Shown here: piece by piece, positions 1 through 10,535 of the stretch
Numbering within the stretch: the stretch's first letter is position 1
Layout of the letters: every line of letters starts with the position of its first letter
Assembly (NCBI GenBank): GCA_036704825.1
Contig: JAUBSN010000007.1
Span: 1 to 64,000 of the forward strand
DNA from: Microcoleus sp036704825
Lineage (GTDB): Bacteria; Cyanobacteriota; Cyanobacteriia; Cyanobacteriales; Microcoleaceae
Length of the DNA: 64,000 nucleotides
Reading direction: 5' to 3'
Position numbers and translations under genes: made by a program
Notes under the pieces: model-generated
Databases searched by the model: none
What the model was told of the DNA's origin: nothing
Seen by the model: only the letters and a program-made list of their open reading frames with translations

Positions 1-261
1 TAATATTACTCAAAAAAACAGCTTTTTTAGGAGTGGAAAATTCACGATTTGAGAGGGAGTAGGTATAAATATCACCCGATCGCACGATCGCACGATCGTC
101 CAAATCTCAGTTTTGAGCCCAAAATCCGAGTAAATATCGAGCATAATTGCTGATTGACAAATGCTTTTTTAGCTTAACTTGTTACCAATGAACTAGCACC
201 AATTACCAGTAATATTACAATTAGTGGATACTGCGTAAGGACTAATACGCATCAGTAAGAG
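1..261. other. intergenic, no gene seen
   Basis: Noncoding stretch downstream of the geosmin synthase gene. It contains a short GATCGCAC tandem near 75-100 and AT-rich sequence. I see no ORF, RNA gene or clear terminator hairpin. Confidence 0.5.
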
Positions 262-2598
<2,337 letters not shown>

Positions 2599-2731
2599 GA
2601 TCTGTGCGTAACCTTTTGTTGGGTCTTCTTGCTATTTTTTTCCGACCAACGGCTGAGCTGTGGCTGTTGGCGAGCATTCTCGCAGACCTAGCTACGTCCC
2701 ATATGTGGTTTATTTGTGATTGTACTGTACG

Positions 2732-3172
2732 CTAGATCATATTCACGCTGGCTTTCGAGTCTATAAAATTTAACAAAATACGTTGGTGAGCAATGCCAAA
2801 AGGTCGCACATCTCTTGACTGCTCAGAATAGCATTTGCCTGCACGAATCTGATCGGGTGTCAACAACTTCATATCCCAACCTTCAAGCAAAACTAAATCC
2901 TTGACATCCGCACTAAGTTGTGAGTAAAAAACGTGGCGAACCACATCTTTTTCGACATCGCAACAGAAAAAAGAAATACTTGGAGGAGCATAGCCAATTT
3001 CCTCTGATAATTCCCGCAAGACAGCCACTCGGGCAGTTTCTCCCGGTTCCAAATGCCCGCCAAACAGAGCCCAATGTCCGGGATACCTGATATGAGGAAT
3101 ATCGTCTCGTAACTGACAGAGAAACTTGCCGTCTTGGTATAAAATCGCGATCGCAACGTGAATTTTAGTCAT
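2732..3172 (-). CDS. NUDIX hydrolase
   Basis: Protein of 146 residues with a complete NUDIX box (G-x5-E-x7-R-E-x2-E-E-x-G), read as GGHLEPGETARVAVLRELSEE followed by IG, near residues 39-61. The family hydrolyses nucleoside diphosphates linked to another moiety; the substrate cannot be read from sequence. The N-terminus (MTKIHVAIAILYQDGKFLCQLR) is the usual first strand of the fold. It is monocistronic, between geosmin synthase and a repeat-rich gap, on the same strand as both neighbours. Confidence 0.88.
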   Translation of the reverse strand: MTKIHVAIAILYQDGKFLCQLRDDIPHIRYPGHWALFGGHLEPGETARVAVLRELSEEIGYAPPSISFFCCDVEKDVVRHVFYSQLSADVKDLVLLEGWDMKLLTPDQIRAGKCYSEQSRDVRPFGIAHQRILLNFIDSKASVNMI

Positions 3173-3685
3173 AAGAAAGTTCTAAGCTGTTGTGCATTTA
3201 AATTACATATAGCGGTTCTCAAAAAAGTGAGGTATGCGCTGTTTGCCCTGCGCGGGCCTGCGCGGGCCAATTCCCAATGAGGACTTCATGTTACGCTCGA
3301 AAGGCTATATTTTCTGTTCCCCGTTTCCCGTTCCCTGTTCCCTTTCACCAAATCCTCACACCTTATTTAAATGCTCAACAGCATACAGCGAGCAATGTAC
3401 GGGATTAACGGATTTAACGGATTTAACGGATGGATATTGAGCATAGAAGGAAGAGGGAAGAAGTTATTTACGAGATAGGGGAGAACTTGGTGTAGGGGCA
3501 GGTTAACCGTAAGCTGTAATATAAACAAAAGAGCCGATCGACCCGCTCCGACGAGGCTATTACAGTCGTCAAGCAACTTTCAGCATAAATAAACCTACCC
3601 GCAGCGTTTGGGTGCAACTACAAACCTTTAATGTTTATGAAATTGAGGTATTCAATTATTGAAAAAAATTAGTATCTTCATATTT
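3173..3685. other. repeat-containing intergenic region
   Basis: No gene is visible. It contains a doubled TGCGCGGGCC near 3250-3270 and a tandem GGATTTAACGGATTTAACGG motif near 3410-3432. The same motif appears near 40814 and, in reverse complement, near 45265, so it is a dispersed repeat of this genome. Confidence 0.5.
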
Positions 3686-4111
3686 TTATTGGTTTGCCGC
3701 TGGAGTCCGTTTCAATTGTTCCATTTCCTCAACATAAACTTCACCTAAATCTTTTCCTGCCAATTCCTTCAGAGTAATACTCTTGTAGCGGACTTCTCCC
3801 TTCAGCAGCACTTCATCGCCAAGCTGGGGCAAATCTTGCTTGGTTAAAATCCAAATACTCCCAGTACCATCCTCAAGTTGATAAGCCGCATTCCCTACAA
3901 ACGGAGCGCGATTTTCCACCTTTCCCCGAAGATAAACTTCAGCATCCACTTGCCGCTTTTGTTGAACGTCGCCAATGCTAGCCACATTAAAGCCAAGATT
4001 AAGTTGAGACATGGGTAAATTGCCGCAACTGAAAAAACCGCTGGCGAGGATTAGCGACAAAGAGCTGGTGCAGAATCTTTGAACCCAAACTTGCTTAATT
4101 GCAGTAGTCAT
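3686..4111 (-). CDS. OB-fold hypothetical exported protein
   Basis: 141 residues. The N-terminus has a hydrophobic stretch (SLSLILASGFFSCGN) resembling a signal peptide or weak lipobox ending at Cys 29. The rest reads as an OB-fold: VYLRGKVENRAPFVGNAAYQ, then EDGTGSIWILT and GDEVLLKGEVRYK, the tOB/bOB layout of periplasmic stress-type proteins. Function is unknown. It is divergent from folD, with about 145 bp between the two starts. The OB-fold reading is from pattern only; lipoprotein status is uncertain because the lipobox is not canonical. Confidence 0.65.
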   Translation of the reverse strand: MTTAIKQVWVQRFCTSSLSLILASGFFSCGNLPMSQLNLGFNVASIGDVQQKRQVDAEVYLRGKVENRAPFVGNAAYQLEDGTGSIWILTKQDLPQLGDEVLLKGEVRYKSITLKELAGKDLGEVYVEEMEQLKRTPAANQ

Positions 4112-4255
4112 TGGTCAACTGATTTGAGATGTGAGATACGACTTACTTTAACAGAATCCCAAGAATCGATCGCAAGTAAGAAATTTCTCTAGTGTAGTCC
4201 TTGGCGGGGATTAAGCTAAAATCTAAAATCGTCCGCCCCTAACCCAGAGTCTACA

Positions 4256-5125
4256 ATGGATGCCAAAACTGCTCAAATACTAGATGGTAAAGCTTTAGCC
4301 CAAAAGATTCAAAGCGAGCTGAGCGATCGAGTCCGCGCCCTACAACCCCAAAAGGGGCGTCCTCCGGGACTTGCGGTGCTGATGGTAGGGGACAACCCAG
4401 CTAGCGCAGCCTATGTTCGCAACAAAGAGCGAGCCTGCGCTAAAGTTGGCATAGCTTCCTTCTGCCAGCACTACCCCGCCAACGCTACTCAAGCCGAACT
4501 AGAACTTGCAATTCGTGCGCTCAACGAGGACGATCGAGTAGACGGCATTTTAGTTCAATTACCGCTACCAGAGCACTTAGATGCAATTGGGCTGCTGTAC
4601 CAAATTGCCCCCGACAAAGATGCTGACGGACTTCACCCTGTAAATTTAGGCCGTCTCGTGCGAGGGGAAGAAGGTTTGCGGAGTTGTACTCCCGCCGGAG
4701 TAATGCGGTTATTGCAAGAATACCAGATTAATTTAAAAGGAAAAAATGCCGTTGTTTTGGGACGGAGTATTTTGGTAGGTAAACCGATGGCGCTGATGCT
4801 ATTAGAAGCCGACTGCACTGTTACTGTAGCTCATTCGCGATCGCAAAACTTAGAATCTATTACCAATCAAGCCGATATTTTAATAGCCGCAGTAGGCCGC
4901 ACAGAAATGATTGCAGCTAATATGGTCAAACCCGGATCGGTAGTAATTGATGTCGGTATTAACCGCATCGTCAATCCAGACGGTACTAGCCGTTTGGCGG
5001 GAGATGTTGACTTTGATGCTGTAAAAACAGTAGCCGAATTTATTACGCCGGTGCCGGGAGGAATCGGGCCGATGACTGTTGCGATGCTTTTGGAAAATAC
5101 AGTTTCGAGTTACAGCATCAAGTAG
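4256..5125 (+). CDS. folD: methylenetetrahydrofolate dehydrogenase/cyclohydrolase
   Basis: Bifunctional FolD of 289 residues: oxidises 5,10-methylene-THF with NADP and hydrolyses methenyl-THF to 10-formyl-THF in cytosolic one-carbon metabolism. Visible motifs: YVRNKERACAKVGI with the catalytic Tyr/Lys, DGILVQLPLPEHL, the NADP-binding VLGRSILVGKPMALML near residue 165, VIDVGINR, and the C-terminal PVPGGIGPMTVAMLLENT signature. Full length. It ends seven bases before a 56-bp palindrome that may also act as its terminator. Confidence 0.97.
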   Translation: MDAKTAQILDGKALAQKIQSELSDRVRALQPQKGRPPGLAVLMVGDNPASAAYVRNKERACAKVGIASFCQHYPANATQAELELAIRALNEDDRVDGILVQLPLPEHLDAIGLLYQIAPDKDADGLHPVNLGRLVRGEEGLRSCTPAGVMRLLQEYQINLKGKNAVVLGRSILVGKPMALMLLEADCTVTVAHSRSQNLESITNQADILIAAVGRTEMIAANMVKPGSVVIDVGINRIVNPDGTSRLAGDVDFDAVKTVAEFITPVPGGIGPMTVAMLLENTVSSYSIK

Positions 5126-5131
5126 AAGTAA

Positions 5132-5187
5132 GGTGCGTCGCTGTGAGATTGTATATCGTAGTTGAATATTGTCGATGGCGACGCACC
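5132..5187. repeat. 56-bp REP-like palindrome, left of RAYT
   Basis: Starts GGTGCGTCGC and ends with its exact reverse complement GCGACGCACC; arms extend to 12 bp if one flanking pair is included on each side. The copy at 5823-5878 has the same length and orientation and differs at about 9 of 56 positions. The two bracket a RAYT-type transposase gene, as REP elements do in REPtrons. Confidence 0.8.
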
Positions 5188-5246
5188 TTCCTCCACTCTA
5201 TGTCAATGATAAAATGACACTATGGTAATGCACTCTACTAACGATT

Positions 5247-5807
5247 ATGTCAAATTATCGTAGAGCATTTGTACCGGGAGGTACTTACTTTTTCGTTTTA
5301 AATACATACAAAAGGATTCCTTGGCTGTCAAGCGATATTGGTCGCGCAGGGCTGCGAAAATCTATAATGAGAGTCCAAAAACTCTATCCTTTTACCATTG
5401 ATGCGATCGTGCTTTTGCCGGATCGCCTTCACATGATGCTTGCTTTGCCGGATGGCGACAGCAAATACCCAATTCGTTTGGGGTTAATTAAAGATTTTGT
5501 AACCCGATATTACGGGCATAAATTGGGAATAGAAGCAGAAATTAGTCAGTCTCGTAAAAAACGCAAGGAAAGTAACCATTGGCAGCGTCGATATTGGGAA
5601 CACGTCATTCGCGATGAAAATGATTACGCTCACCATTGCGAGTACATTCATTATAATCCAGTTAAACATAATTTGTGTCGGTCTCCGAAGGATTGGGAAT
5701 TTTCTAGTTTTCATCGATTTGTTGCTCAGGGGATTTATCCTGAAGATTGGGGCGCGAATGAAGTACCGTTGATTCCTGAAGATATTGGCGGAGAATTATA
5801 TTTGTAG
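5247..5807 (+). CDS. REP-associated tyrosine transposase (RAYT/Y1_Tnp)
   Basis: 186 residues of the IS200-related Y1 transposase family, RAYT subgroup: N-terminal YRRAFVPGGTYFFVLNTYKR, central IDAIVLLPDRLHMMLALPDGD, and C-terminal RRYWEHVIRDENDYAHHCEY plus IHYNPVKH carrying the candidate catalytic Tyr. RAYTs normally read LPDHLH at the HUH metal site; here the first His is Arg (LPDRLH), which may weaken or abolish cleavage. The gene lies 60 bp after one 56-bp palindrome and 15 bp before a second. No other transposition gene is nearby, so it looks like a single-copy resident RAYT with its REP pair. Confidence 0.85.
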   Translation: MSNYRRAFVPGGTYFFVLNTYKRIPWLSSDIGRAGLRKSIMRVQKLYPFTIDAIVLLPDRLHMMLALPDGDSKYPIRLGLIKDFVTRYYGHKLGIEAEISQSRKKRKESNHWQRRYWEHVIRDENDYAHHCEYIHYNPVKHNLCRSPKDWEFSSFHRFVAQGIYPEDWGANEVPLIPEDIGGELYL

Positions 5808-5822
5808 GGTGTCACGAAGTAT

Positions 5823-5878
5823 GGTGCGTCGCTATGAGATTTGATCTGGTATTTGAAGATTGTCGGTCGCGACGCACC
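5823..5878. repeat. 56-bp REP-like palindrome, right of RAYT
   Basis: Partner of the 5132-5187 palindrome: same GGTGCGTCGC/GCGACGCACC ends, same length and orientation, shared core TGAGATT and ATTGTCG. It touches the 3' end of the convergent methyltransferase gene, so it may serve as a bidirectional terminator. Confidence 0.8.
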
Positions 5879-6643
5879 CTACTGTTTGATAGCAACAACA
5901 CGAATTCTGCGATAATCTGCAATCCAATTACCATCGCGGTACAGGGCCGATCGCAAACGCTGTTCAACGGAGTTAATTACCTGCGATCGCACATCCTCAG
6001 ACAACCCCGACAAAAACCCACCACCAAACATTTCAATCCAATTTACCATACCCGCGCTGCCACCTTCTAGGGGAGTCGGGCGATCGAACAAAACCGCATA
6101 ACCCACATCAAATCCCTGCTTTTCCAGAAGCCCAGCATACTCGCCAATACTCGGAAAATACCAAGGATTAAGCGCTTCAGGCTCCTCGCAGCCAATTTCT
6201 GACAAAACACTCAAAAGTGCGCGGACGATCGCCCCCACGTTGCCCTTACCGCCAAACTCAGCCACAAAACGCCCTTGCGGCTTCAGCGCTTTTCCTACAC
6301 AATTAATCACAGCATCCGGCTGTTTAATCCAGTGCAAAACCGCATTAGAAAACACAGCATCTAACGGAGATTCTACTTGAAAATTACTAGCATCCGCTGC
6401 TGCGAAGTTGATGTGAGGATAGTTAACTTTTGCCGTGGAAATCATCGAAAAAGATGAATCAATACCTTGCACAAAAGCACCGCTTTGAGCAATTTTTTCA
6501 GTTAACTGTCCCGTACCGCAGCCCAAATCCAGAATTTGTTCGCCAACCTTCGGAGCGAGTAACTCCAAAAGTGATTCGCCGTACTGCCAAACAAAAGCAT
6601 GATTTTGCTCGTAAAGAGCTGAATTCCAATAATTTTCTGACAT
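5879..6643 (-). CDS. class I SAM-dependent methyltransferase
   Basis: 254 residues with the SAM motif I ILDLGCGTGQLTEKIA near residue 38, acidic strand-2 end QGIDSSFSMI, and motif DAVFSNAVLHWI near 95. The layout resembles trans-aconitate 2-methyltransferase and related Methyltransf_11/25 proteins. The substrate is unknown. Start ATG gives MSENYWNSALYEQNHAFVWQYG, a common N-terminus in this subfamily. It lies 81 bp downstream of a GNAT gene on the same strand, with a purine/pyrimidine-biased AAGAGAAGA-type repeat between them. Confidence 0.88.
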   Translation of the reverse strand: MSENYWNSALYEQNHAFVWQYGESLLELLAPKVGEQILDLGCGTGQLTEKIAQSGAFVQGIDSSFSMISTAKVNYPHINFAAADASNFQVESPLDAVFSNAVLHWIKQPDAVINCVGKALKPQGRFVAEFGGKGNVGAIVRALLSVLSEIGCEEPEALNPWYFPSIGEYAGLLEKQGFDVGYAVLFDRPTPLEGGSAGMVNWIEMFGGGFLSGLSEDVRSQVINSVEQRLRSALYRDGNWIADYRRIRVVAIKQ

Positions 6644-6724
6644 CTCTTCTCTTCTTTCCTCTTCTCTTTTTTCTTTTCTTCTCTTCTCTTCGCGTTCTTC
6701 CCGTCTTCGCGGTTCGTTATTAAA

Positions 6725-7213
6725 TTATTTGCCAGCAAGCAGACCAATTCTATCCCCATCAATACGGCAAACCCTAATATTTTCCAAAATCCGCGCTCCC
6801 TGCTTTTGGTAAAAAGCAATTCCCGGCGCATTGCCAGTATTAACAGTCCATTCAATCCGCCCGCAATTTGTGGACTCAGCAATTTGTGCCAAATACTTTA
6901 ACAGCGCTGTCCCGACTCCCATACCGCGCATAGGATATTGCACAAATAAATCATCAAGCCAAAGGCACGGCTGCGCCAATAAACTTGAATAGGAGGAATA
7001 AAACATAGCAAATCCTACCGCTTTTCCCGCAACTTCCGCCAACAAAACCCGCGCTAGCGGAGGCTGACAAAACAACGTTTGCTGCAATTTATCTACTGTT
7101 GCTACCAACCAATTTTTTGATCCATCAAAATCGCTTTTTTGTGAAATAAAATCCACAATTAATTCCAAATCTGCCAGATCTGCTTCTCTAATTTTGATAT
7201 CCAAATTAGCCAT
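6725..7213 (-). CDS. GNAT family N-acetyltransferase
   Basis: 162 residues, single GNAT domain: N-terminal IKIREADLADLELIVDFI, motif A FVQYPMRGMGVGTALLKYLAQIA (acetyl-CoA pyrophosphate loop MRGMGVG near residue 97), and C-terminal NAPGIAFYQKQGARIL. It probably acetylates an amine or amino group with acetyl-CoA; the acceptor cannot be told. Same strand as the methyltransferase downstream; divergent from the LysR gene. Confidence 0.88.
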   Translation of the reverse strand: MANLDIKIREADLADLELIVDFISQKSDFDGSKNWLVATVDKLQQTLFCQPPLARVLLAEVAGKAVGFAMFYSSYSSLLAQPCLWLDDLFVQYPMRGMGVGTALLKYLAQIAESTNCGRIEWTVNTGNAPGIAFYQKQGARILENIRVCRIDGDRIGLLAGK

Positions 7214-7323
7214 TGTTTACTTCTCAACTTCGCCTATTAATCACTGTATGAAATATCATCATAAATGTCCAATATATGTTTAACTGACAACTGATACTTT
7301 TAAAATATAAATGATTGGGACTT

Positions 7324-8205
7324 ATGGAACTTCGGCATTTGCGTTATTTCATTGCAGTAGCAGAGGAACTGAATTTCACTCGCGCAGCCGAAAGACTGCA
7401 TATTGCCCAACCTCCGCTGAGCCAACAAATCCAGCATTTAGAGGCAGAGTTGGGATTTCAACTGTTTCGCCGCACCAAGCGGACGGTGCATTTAACGGCA
7501 GCGGGACAGGTTTTTTTCGAGGAAGCCGGGAAAATTCTGCAGCAAGTCGATCGAGCAATTCAACTCGGCCGACAAACCAGTCGGGGCGAACTCGGAAAAT
7601 TGACGGTCGGCTTTGTGAGTTCTGCAGCACACAACGTGGTTCCAGCGATTTTGCAGGCTTTTCGCACTAGGTGTCCCGCCGTCAAATTGGAACTGCACGA
7701 ACTGACGACAAACGAACAGTTGCAGCGGCTGCGGTTCGGGCAAATTGATATCGGCTTCGTGCGTCCTCCGGTTGAGGAAGAGGGGATAAATTCTGAAATC
7801 GTTTTTCGAGAATCGCTGATGGTGGCACTGCCAGAAACTCATCCGGCGGGCGATCGCGCGAAGGTAGAATTGCGCGAACTCTCTACCGAACCGTTCATTT
7901 TATTTCCGCGCTCCCAGGCTCCGGGATTGTACGATGCGATCGTCAGTCTTTGTCAGCTTGCTGGTTTTAGCCCGATCGCGGCTCAAGAAGCAATTCAAAT
8001 GCAAACCATTGTCAGCTTGGTAGCGGCCGAGATGGGAGTGGCGATCGTCCCGGCGTCGATGCAAAATTTCCAGCGCAGGGGGGTTGTTTACAAAGCGCTG
8101 CCAGAATCAACCTCCATTGTGGCGATCGCCCTGATTTGGCGCAGCGATCCGACGGCGGCGGTGCAGCGGTTTTTGGAAGTTGCCAGAGTGCAGCAGCGAA
8201 TTTGA
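7324..8205 (+). CDS. LysR-type transcriptional regulator
   Basis: 293 residues from ATG MELRHLRYFIAVAEELNFTR. An upstream TTG would add only three residues, so the ATG is preferred. Winged helix-turn-helix at residues 2-60 (ELRHLRYF, FTRAAERLHIAQPPLSQQI), then a LysR effector-binding domain with LTVGFVSSAA near 93. The N-terminus resembles the BenM/CatM/CbbR-like group. The target is unknown. It is divergent from the GNAT gene, with about 110 bp of shared AT-rich upstream sequence, the usual arrangement for LysR control of a divergent gene, so the GNAT gene is a candidate target (inference). Confidence 0.92.
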   Translation: MELRHLRYFIAVAEELNFTRAAERLHIAQPPLSQQIQHLEAELGFQLFRRTKRTVHLTAAGQVFFEEAGKILQQVDRAIQLGRQTSRGELGKLTVGFVSSAAHNVVPAILQAFRTRCPAVKLELHELTTNEQLQRLRFGQIDIGFVRPPVEEEGINSEIVFRESLMVALPETHPAGDRAKVELRELSTEPFILFPRSQAPGLYDAIVSLCQLAGFSPIAAQEAIQMQTIVSLVAAEMGVAIVPASMQNFQRRGVVYKALPESTSIVAIALIWRSDPTAAVQRFLEVARVQQRI

Positions 8206-8402
8206 GATTTGAGATTGTAAATTTTAGATTGACTGGTAATTTGACAAAGTTATTAAAACTCAAAGATTTTCTGTGCAACAACACCCGTAGAATGATTAAT
8301 TGATGCTCCAAGTTCGAGCAACTACCGCCGTAAAAGTCGGCACCATCCGACCCGAACGGCTCAGAATATTCCACGTAATTATTCAGTACAAGAGAGCAAG
8401 GG

Positions 8403-9329
8403 ATGGTATTGGCAACAGAAATGGGTTCGTCCCAACCGGAATCCTCTTTCGATTTATCTGCTTATCTAGTCAAGCGAAAAGAGGCGATCGAGGTAGCTCT
8501 TGACAGTGCACTGCCGGTCATCTACCCAGAGACAATTTACGAAGCAATGCGCTACTCGCTGCTAGCGGGGGGCAAGCGCCTACGTCCGATCCTTTGTCTG
8601 GCTAGCTGCGAACTGGCTGGCGGCACTATATCTATGGCAATGCCGACAGCTTGCGCTGTGGAAATGATCCACACGATGTCGCTGATTCACGACGATTTGC
8701 CGGCAATGGACAATGACGACTACCGGCGCGGCCAACTGACGAACCACAAAGTCTACGGCGAAAATATTGCCGTTTTGGCTGGCGATGGTTTGTTGAGCTA
8801 TGCCTTTGAATTGATCGCCACTAAAACTGAGAACGTACCCCCCCAGCAGGTGTTGCAGGCGATCGCCCATTTAGCGCGGGCATCGGGCGCTCCTGGACTC
8901 GTAAGCGGTCAGGTGGTTGACTTGGAATCGGAAGGAAAGACAGGTGTTTCTCTGGAAACTTTGAATTATATTCACGCTCACAAAACAGGCGCGCTGTTAG
9001 AGGCCTGCGTAGTTTGTGGGGCAATTCTGGCTGGGGCCTCGGCTGCGGATTTGCAGCGGATGTATCGTTTCGCTCAAAATATTGGGCTGGCTTTCCAGAT
9101 CGTTGACGACATTCTGGATATTACTGCTACCCAAGAAGAACTGGGCAAAACTGCTGGCAAAGATGTTCAAGCAGGAAAAGTCACTTATCCGAGTTTGTGG
9201 GGAATTGAGGAGTCTCGGCGTCAAGCTTCGCAGCTTGTTGCTGATGCTAAGGCTCAATTGGCGGTATTTGGAAGCAAAGCCATACCGCTGCTGGCGATCG
9301 CCGATTTTATTACCAGCCGCAGTAACTAG
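8403..9329 (+). CDS. crtE: geranylgeranyl diphosphate synthase
   Basis: 308-residue trans-isoprenyl diphosphate synthase, the cyanobacterial CrtE/GGPS type that makes C20 precursor for carotenoids, phytol and quinone tails. First aspartate-rich motif DDLPAMDNDDYRRG near residue 98 carries the two-residue insertion of the bacterial FPP/GGPP type; second motif DDILD near 237. GGKRLRPIL and HKTGALLEA substrate-binding segments are intact. It is followed after 14 bp by a DUF212 gene on the same strand, probably one transcript. Confidence 0.95.
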   Translation: MVLATEMGSSQPESSFDLSAYLVKRKEAIEVALDSALPVIYPETIYEAMRYSLLAGGKRLRPILCLASCELAGGTISMAMPTACAVEMIHTMSLIHDDLPAMDNDDYRRGQLTNHKVYGENIAVLAGDGLLSYAFELIATKTENVPPQQVLQAIAHLARASGAPGLVSGQVVDLESEGKTGVSLETLNYIHAHKTGALLEACVVCGAILAGASAADLQRMYRFAQNIGLAFQIVDDILDITATQEELGKTAGKDVQAGKVTYPSLWGIEESRRQASQLVADAKAQLAVFGSKAIPLLAIADFITSRSN

Positions 9330-9343
9330 AAATATCAAACACT

Positions 9344-9802
9344 ATGCAGGAAATTTGCAGCGGCGTATTAAACAATCATGTACTGGTAGTTGCTTTGATC
9401 GCTTGTCTGGCGGCTCAGATCATTAAGCTGCCGATCGAGTTGGTCAAAAATCGCAAGTTTAATCTTCAGTATTTGGTAACAACGGGGGGAATGCCCAGCG
9501 CTCACTCGTCTTTTGTCGGCGCTTTGGCTGCTGGAGTCGGACAAACGATGGGATGGGAAAGTCCGGACTTTGCGATCGCTGCGATCTTTGCAATTATTGT
9601 AATGTACGACGCAGCAGGCGTCCGCCAAGCAGCAGGCAAGCAAGCTCGCATCCTCAACCAAATTATTGACGAGTTTTTTGAGGAAGATCACAACCTGAAT
9701 GAGGCTCGCCTCAAAGAGTTGCTGGGACACACTCCTTTTCAAGTGCTCGTCGGTTTGGGGCTGGGAATCACTATTGCTTGGATCGCAGGACCTGCATATT
9801 AG
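9344..9802 (+). CDS. divergent PAP2 family membrane protein (DUF212)
   Basis: 152 residues with the DUF212 signature: TTGGMPSAHSSFVGALAAGVG near residue 47, MYDAAGVRQAAGKQA near 88, and C-terminal LKELLGHTPFQVLVGLGLGI. The family is related to phosphatidic acid phosphatase/vanadium haloperoxidases and keeps the PSAHSS motif. About three membrane segments. The enzymatic role is unproven. The 14-bp gap after crtE indicates co-transcription; crtE plus DUF212 is a common cyanobacterial pair. Confidence 0.9.
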   Translation: MQEICSGVLNNHVLVVALIACLAAQIIKLPIELVKNRKFNLQYLVTTGGMPSAHSSFVGALAAGVGQTMGWESPDFAIAAIFAIIVMYDAAGVRQAAGKQARILNQIIDEFFEEDHNLNEARLKELLGHTPFQVLVGLGLGITIAWIAGPAY

Positions 9803-9850
9803 TTAACAGTTAACTGTTGACTGTTAACTGTTGACTGTTGACTGTTAATT
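9803..9850. repeat. heptamer tandem repeat (TTGACTG/TTAACTG)
   Basis: Short run of degenerate heptamers, GTTAACTGTTGACTG repeated, between convergent genes. It matches the short tandemly repeated repetitive (STRR) sequences known from cyanobacteria. Confidence 0.7.
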
Positions 9851-9855
9851 AATCA

Positions 9856-10359
9856 CTACTGACCGAATTCTGCTTGCAGCAGGTCGTCGTTGTCATCGGC
9901 GATCGTGGCGACAATAGTAATAACTCGAGAAATTTCCCCGGCCGAGATTTCGGCGATCGTCCGAGTCGATATTACCGCAACTTGATTGTCAACAATCGCA
10001 AAATGAGATTCCAAGGTAGACAGCCAATTCATTTCCAGGATTTTCCGCATTAATTGAGCTTCATTCTTCGCCGGCAACTGCAGTACAAAAGCCCAAACAG
10101 TCAAAGTATCATCTTCAGTTTCGCCCGTAAGTTGTACGAACACTTCAACGCTGCCGTACTTAAACTTCCAAAGATACCCGCCAGCTTCATTTTGACCGAC
10201 CATTACTTTTTGGTCTACAGCCATGCTGGCGATGACAGTTTCAATTTCTTCTGCATAGGTGACGGCTGTGGCTTTTTCGACCTGCTCGGAGGCGATCGCG
10301 CTTTCACTCGATTGGCTTTCTGCGGAAGCTGTTTGTAGGTTCGGATCGCTGGTAGTCAT
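9856..10359 (-). CDS. YbjN domain-containing protein
   Basis: 167 residues. The first 30 are low-complexity Ser/Glu/Ala-rich; the rest is an alpha/beta YbjN (type III secretion chaperone-like) fold: ETVIASMAVDQ, GGYLWKFKYGSVEVFVQLT, DTLTVWAFVLQLP, LMRKILEMNWLSTLESHFAI, and VAVISTRTIAEISAGEISRVITIVA. Related cyanobacterial proteins are annotated YbjN or DUF1821; the role is unknown. Convergent with the crtE/DUF212 unit. Confidence 0.75.
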   Translation of the reverse strand: MTTSDPNLQTASAESQSSESAIASEQVEKATAVTYAEEIETVIASMAVDQKVMVGQNEAGGYLWKFKYGSVEVFVQLTGETEDDTLTVWAFVLQLPAKNEAQLMRKILEMNWLSTLESHFAIVDNQVAVISTRTIAEISAGEISRVITIVATIADDNDDLLQAEFGQ

Positions 10360-10430
10360 GATTATATTTAGACGGAAAACTATTCCAATAATCAGTTTAC
10401 TTGCTAAAGCTTAAAATTATGACTTTAAAT

Positions 10431-10463
10431 AACTGGTTCCCATGCCTAGCCTGGGAACCAGTT
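10431..10463. repeat. perfect 12-bp inverted repeat hairpin
   Basis: AACTGGTTCCCA and TGGGAACCAGTT separated by nine bases. It lies downstream of the diiron protein gene (minus strand) and upstream of the YbjN gene. It may terminate the former, although the flanking T-run is weak. Confidence 0.6.
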
Positions 10464-10535
10464 AATCTCGCTTGTTTGCCGAGGCAGACGCAAGTTTGAC
10501 TTGCAAAGCGGTTTCAACCAGGTTCGCGATCGTAT

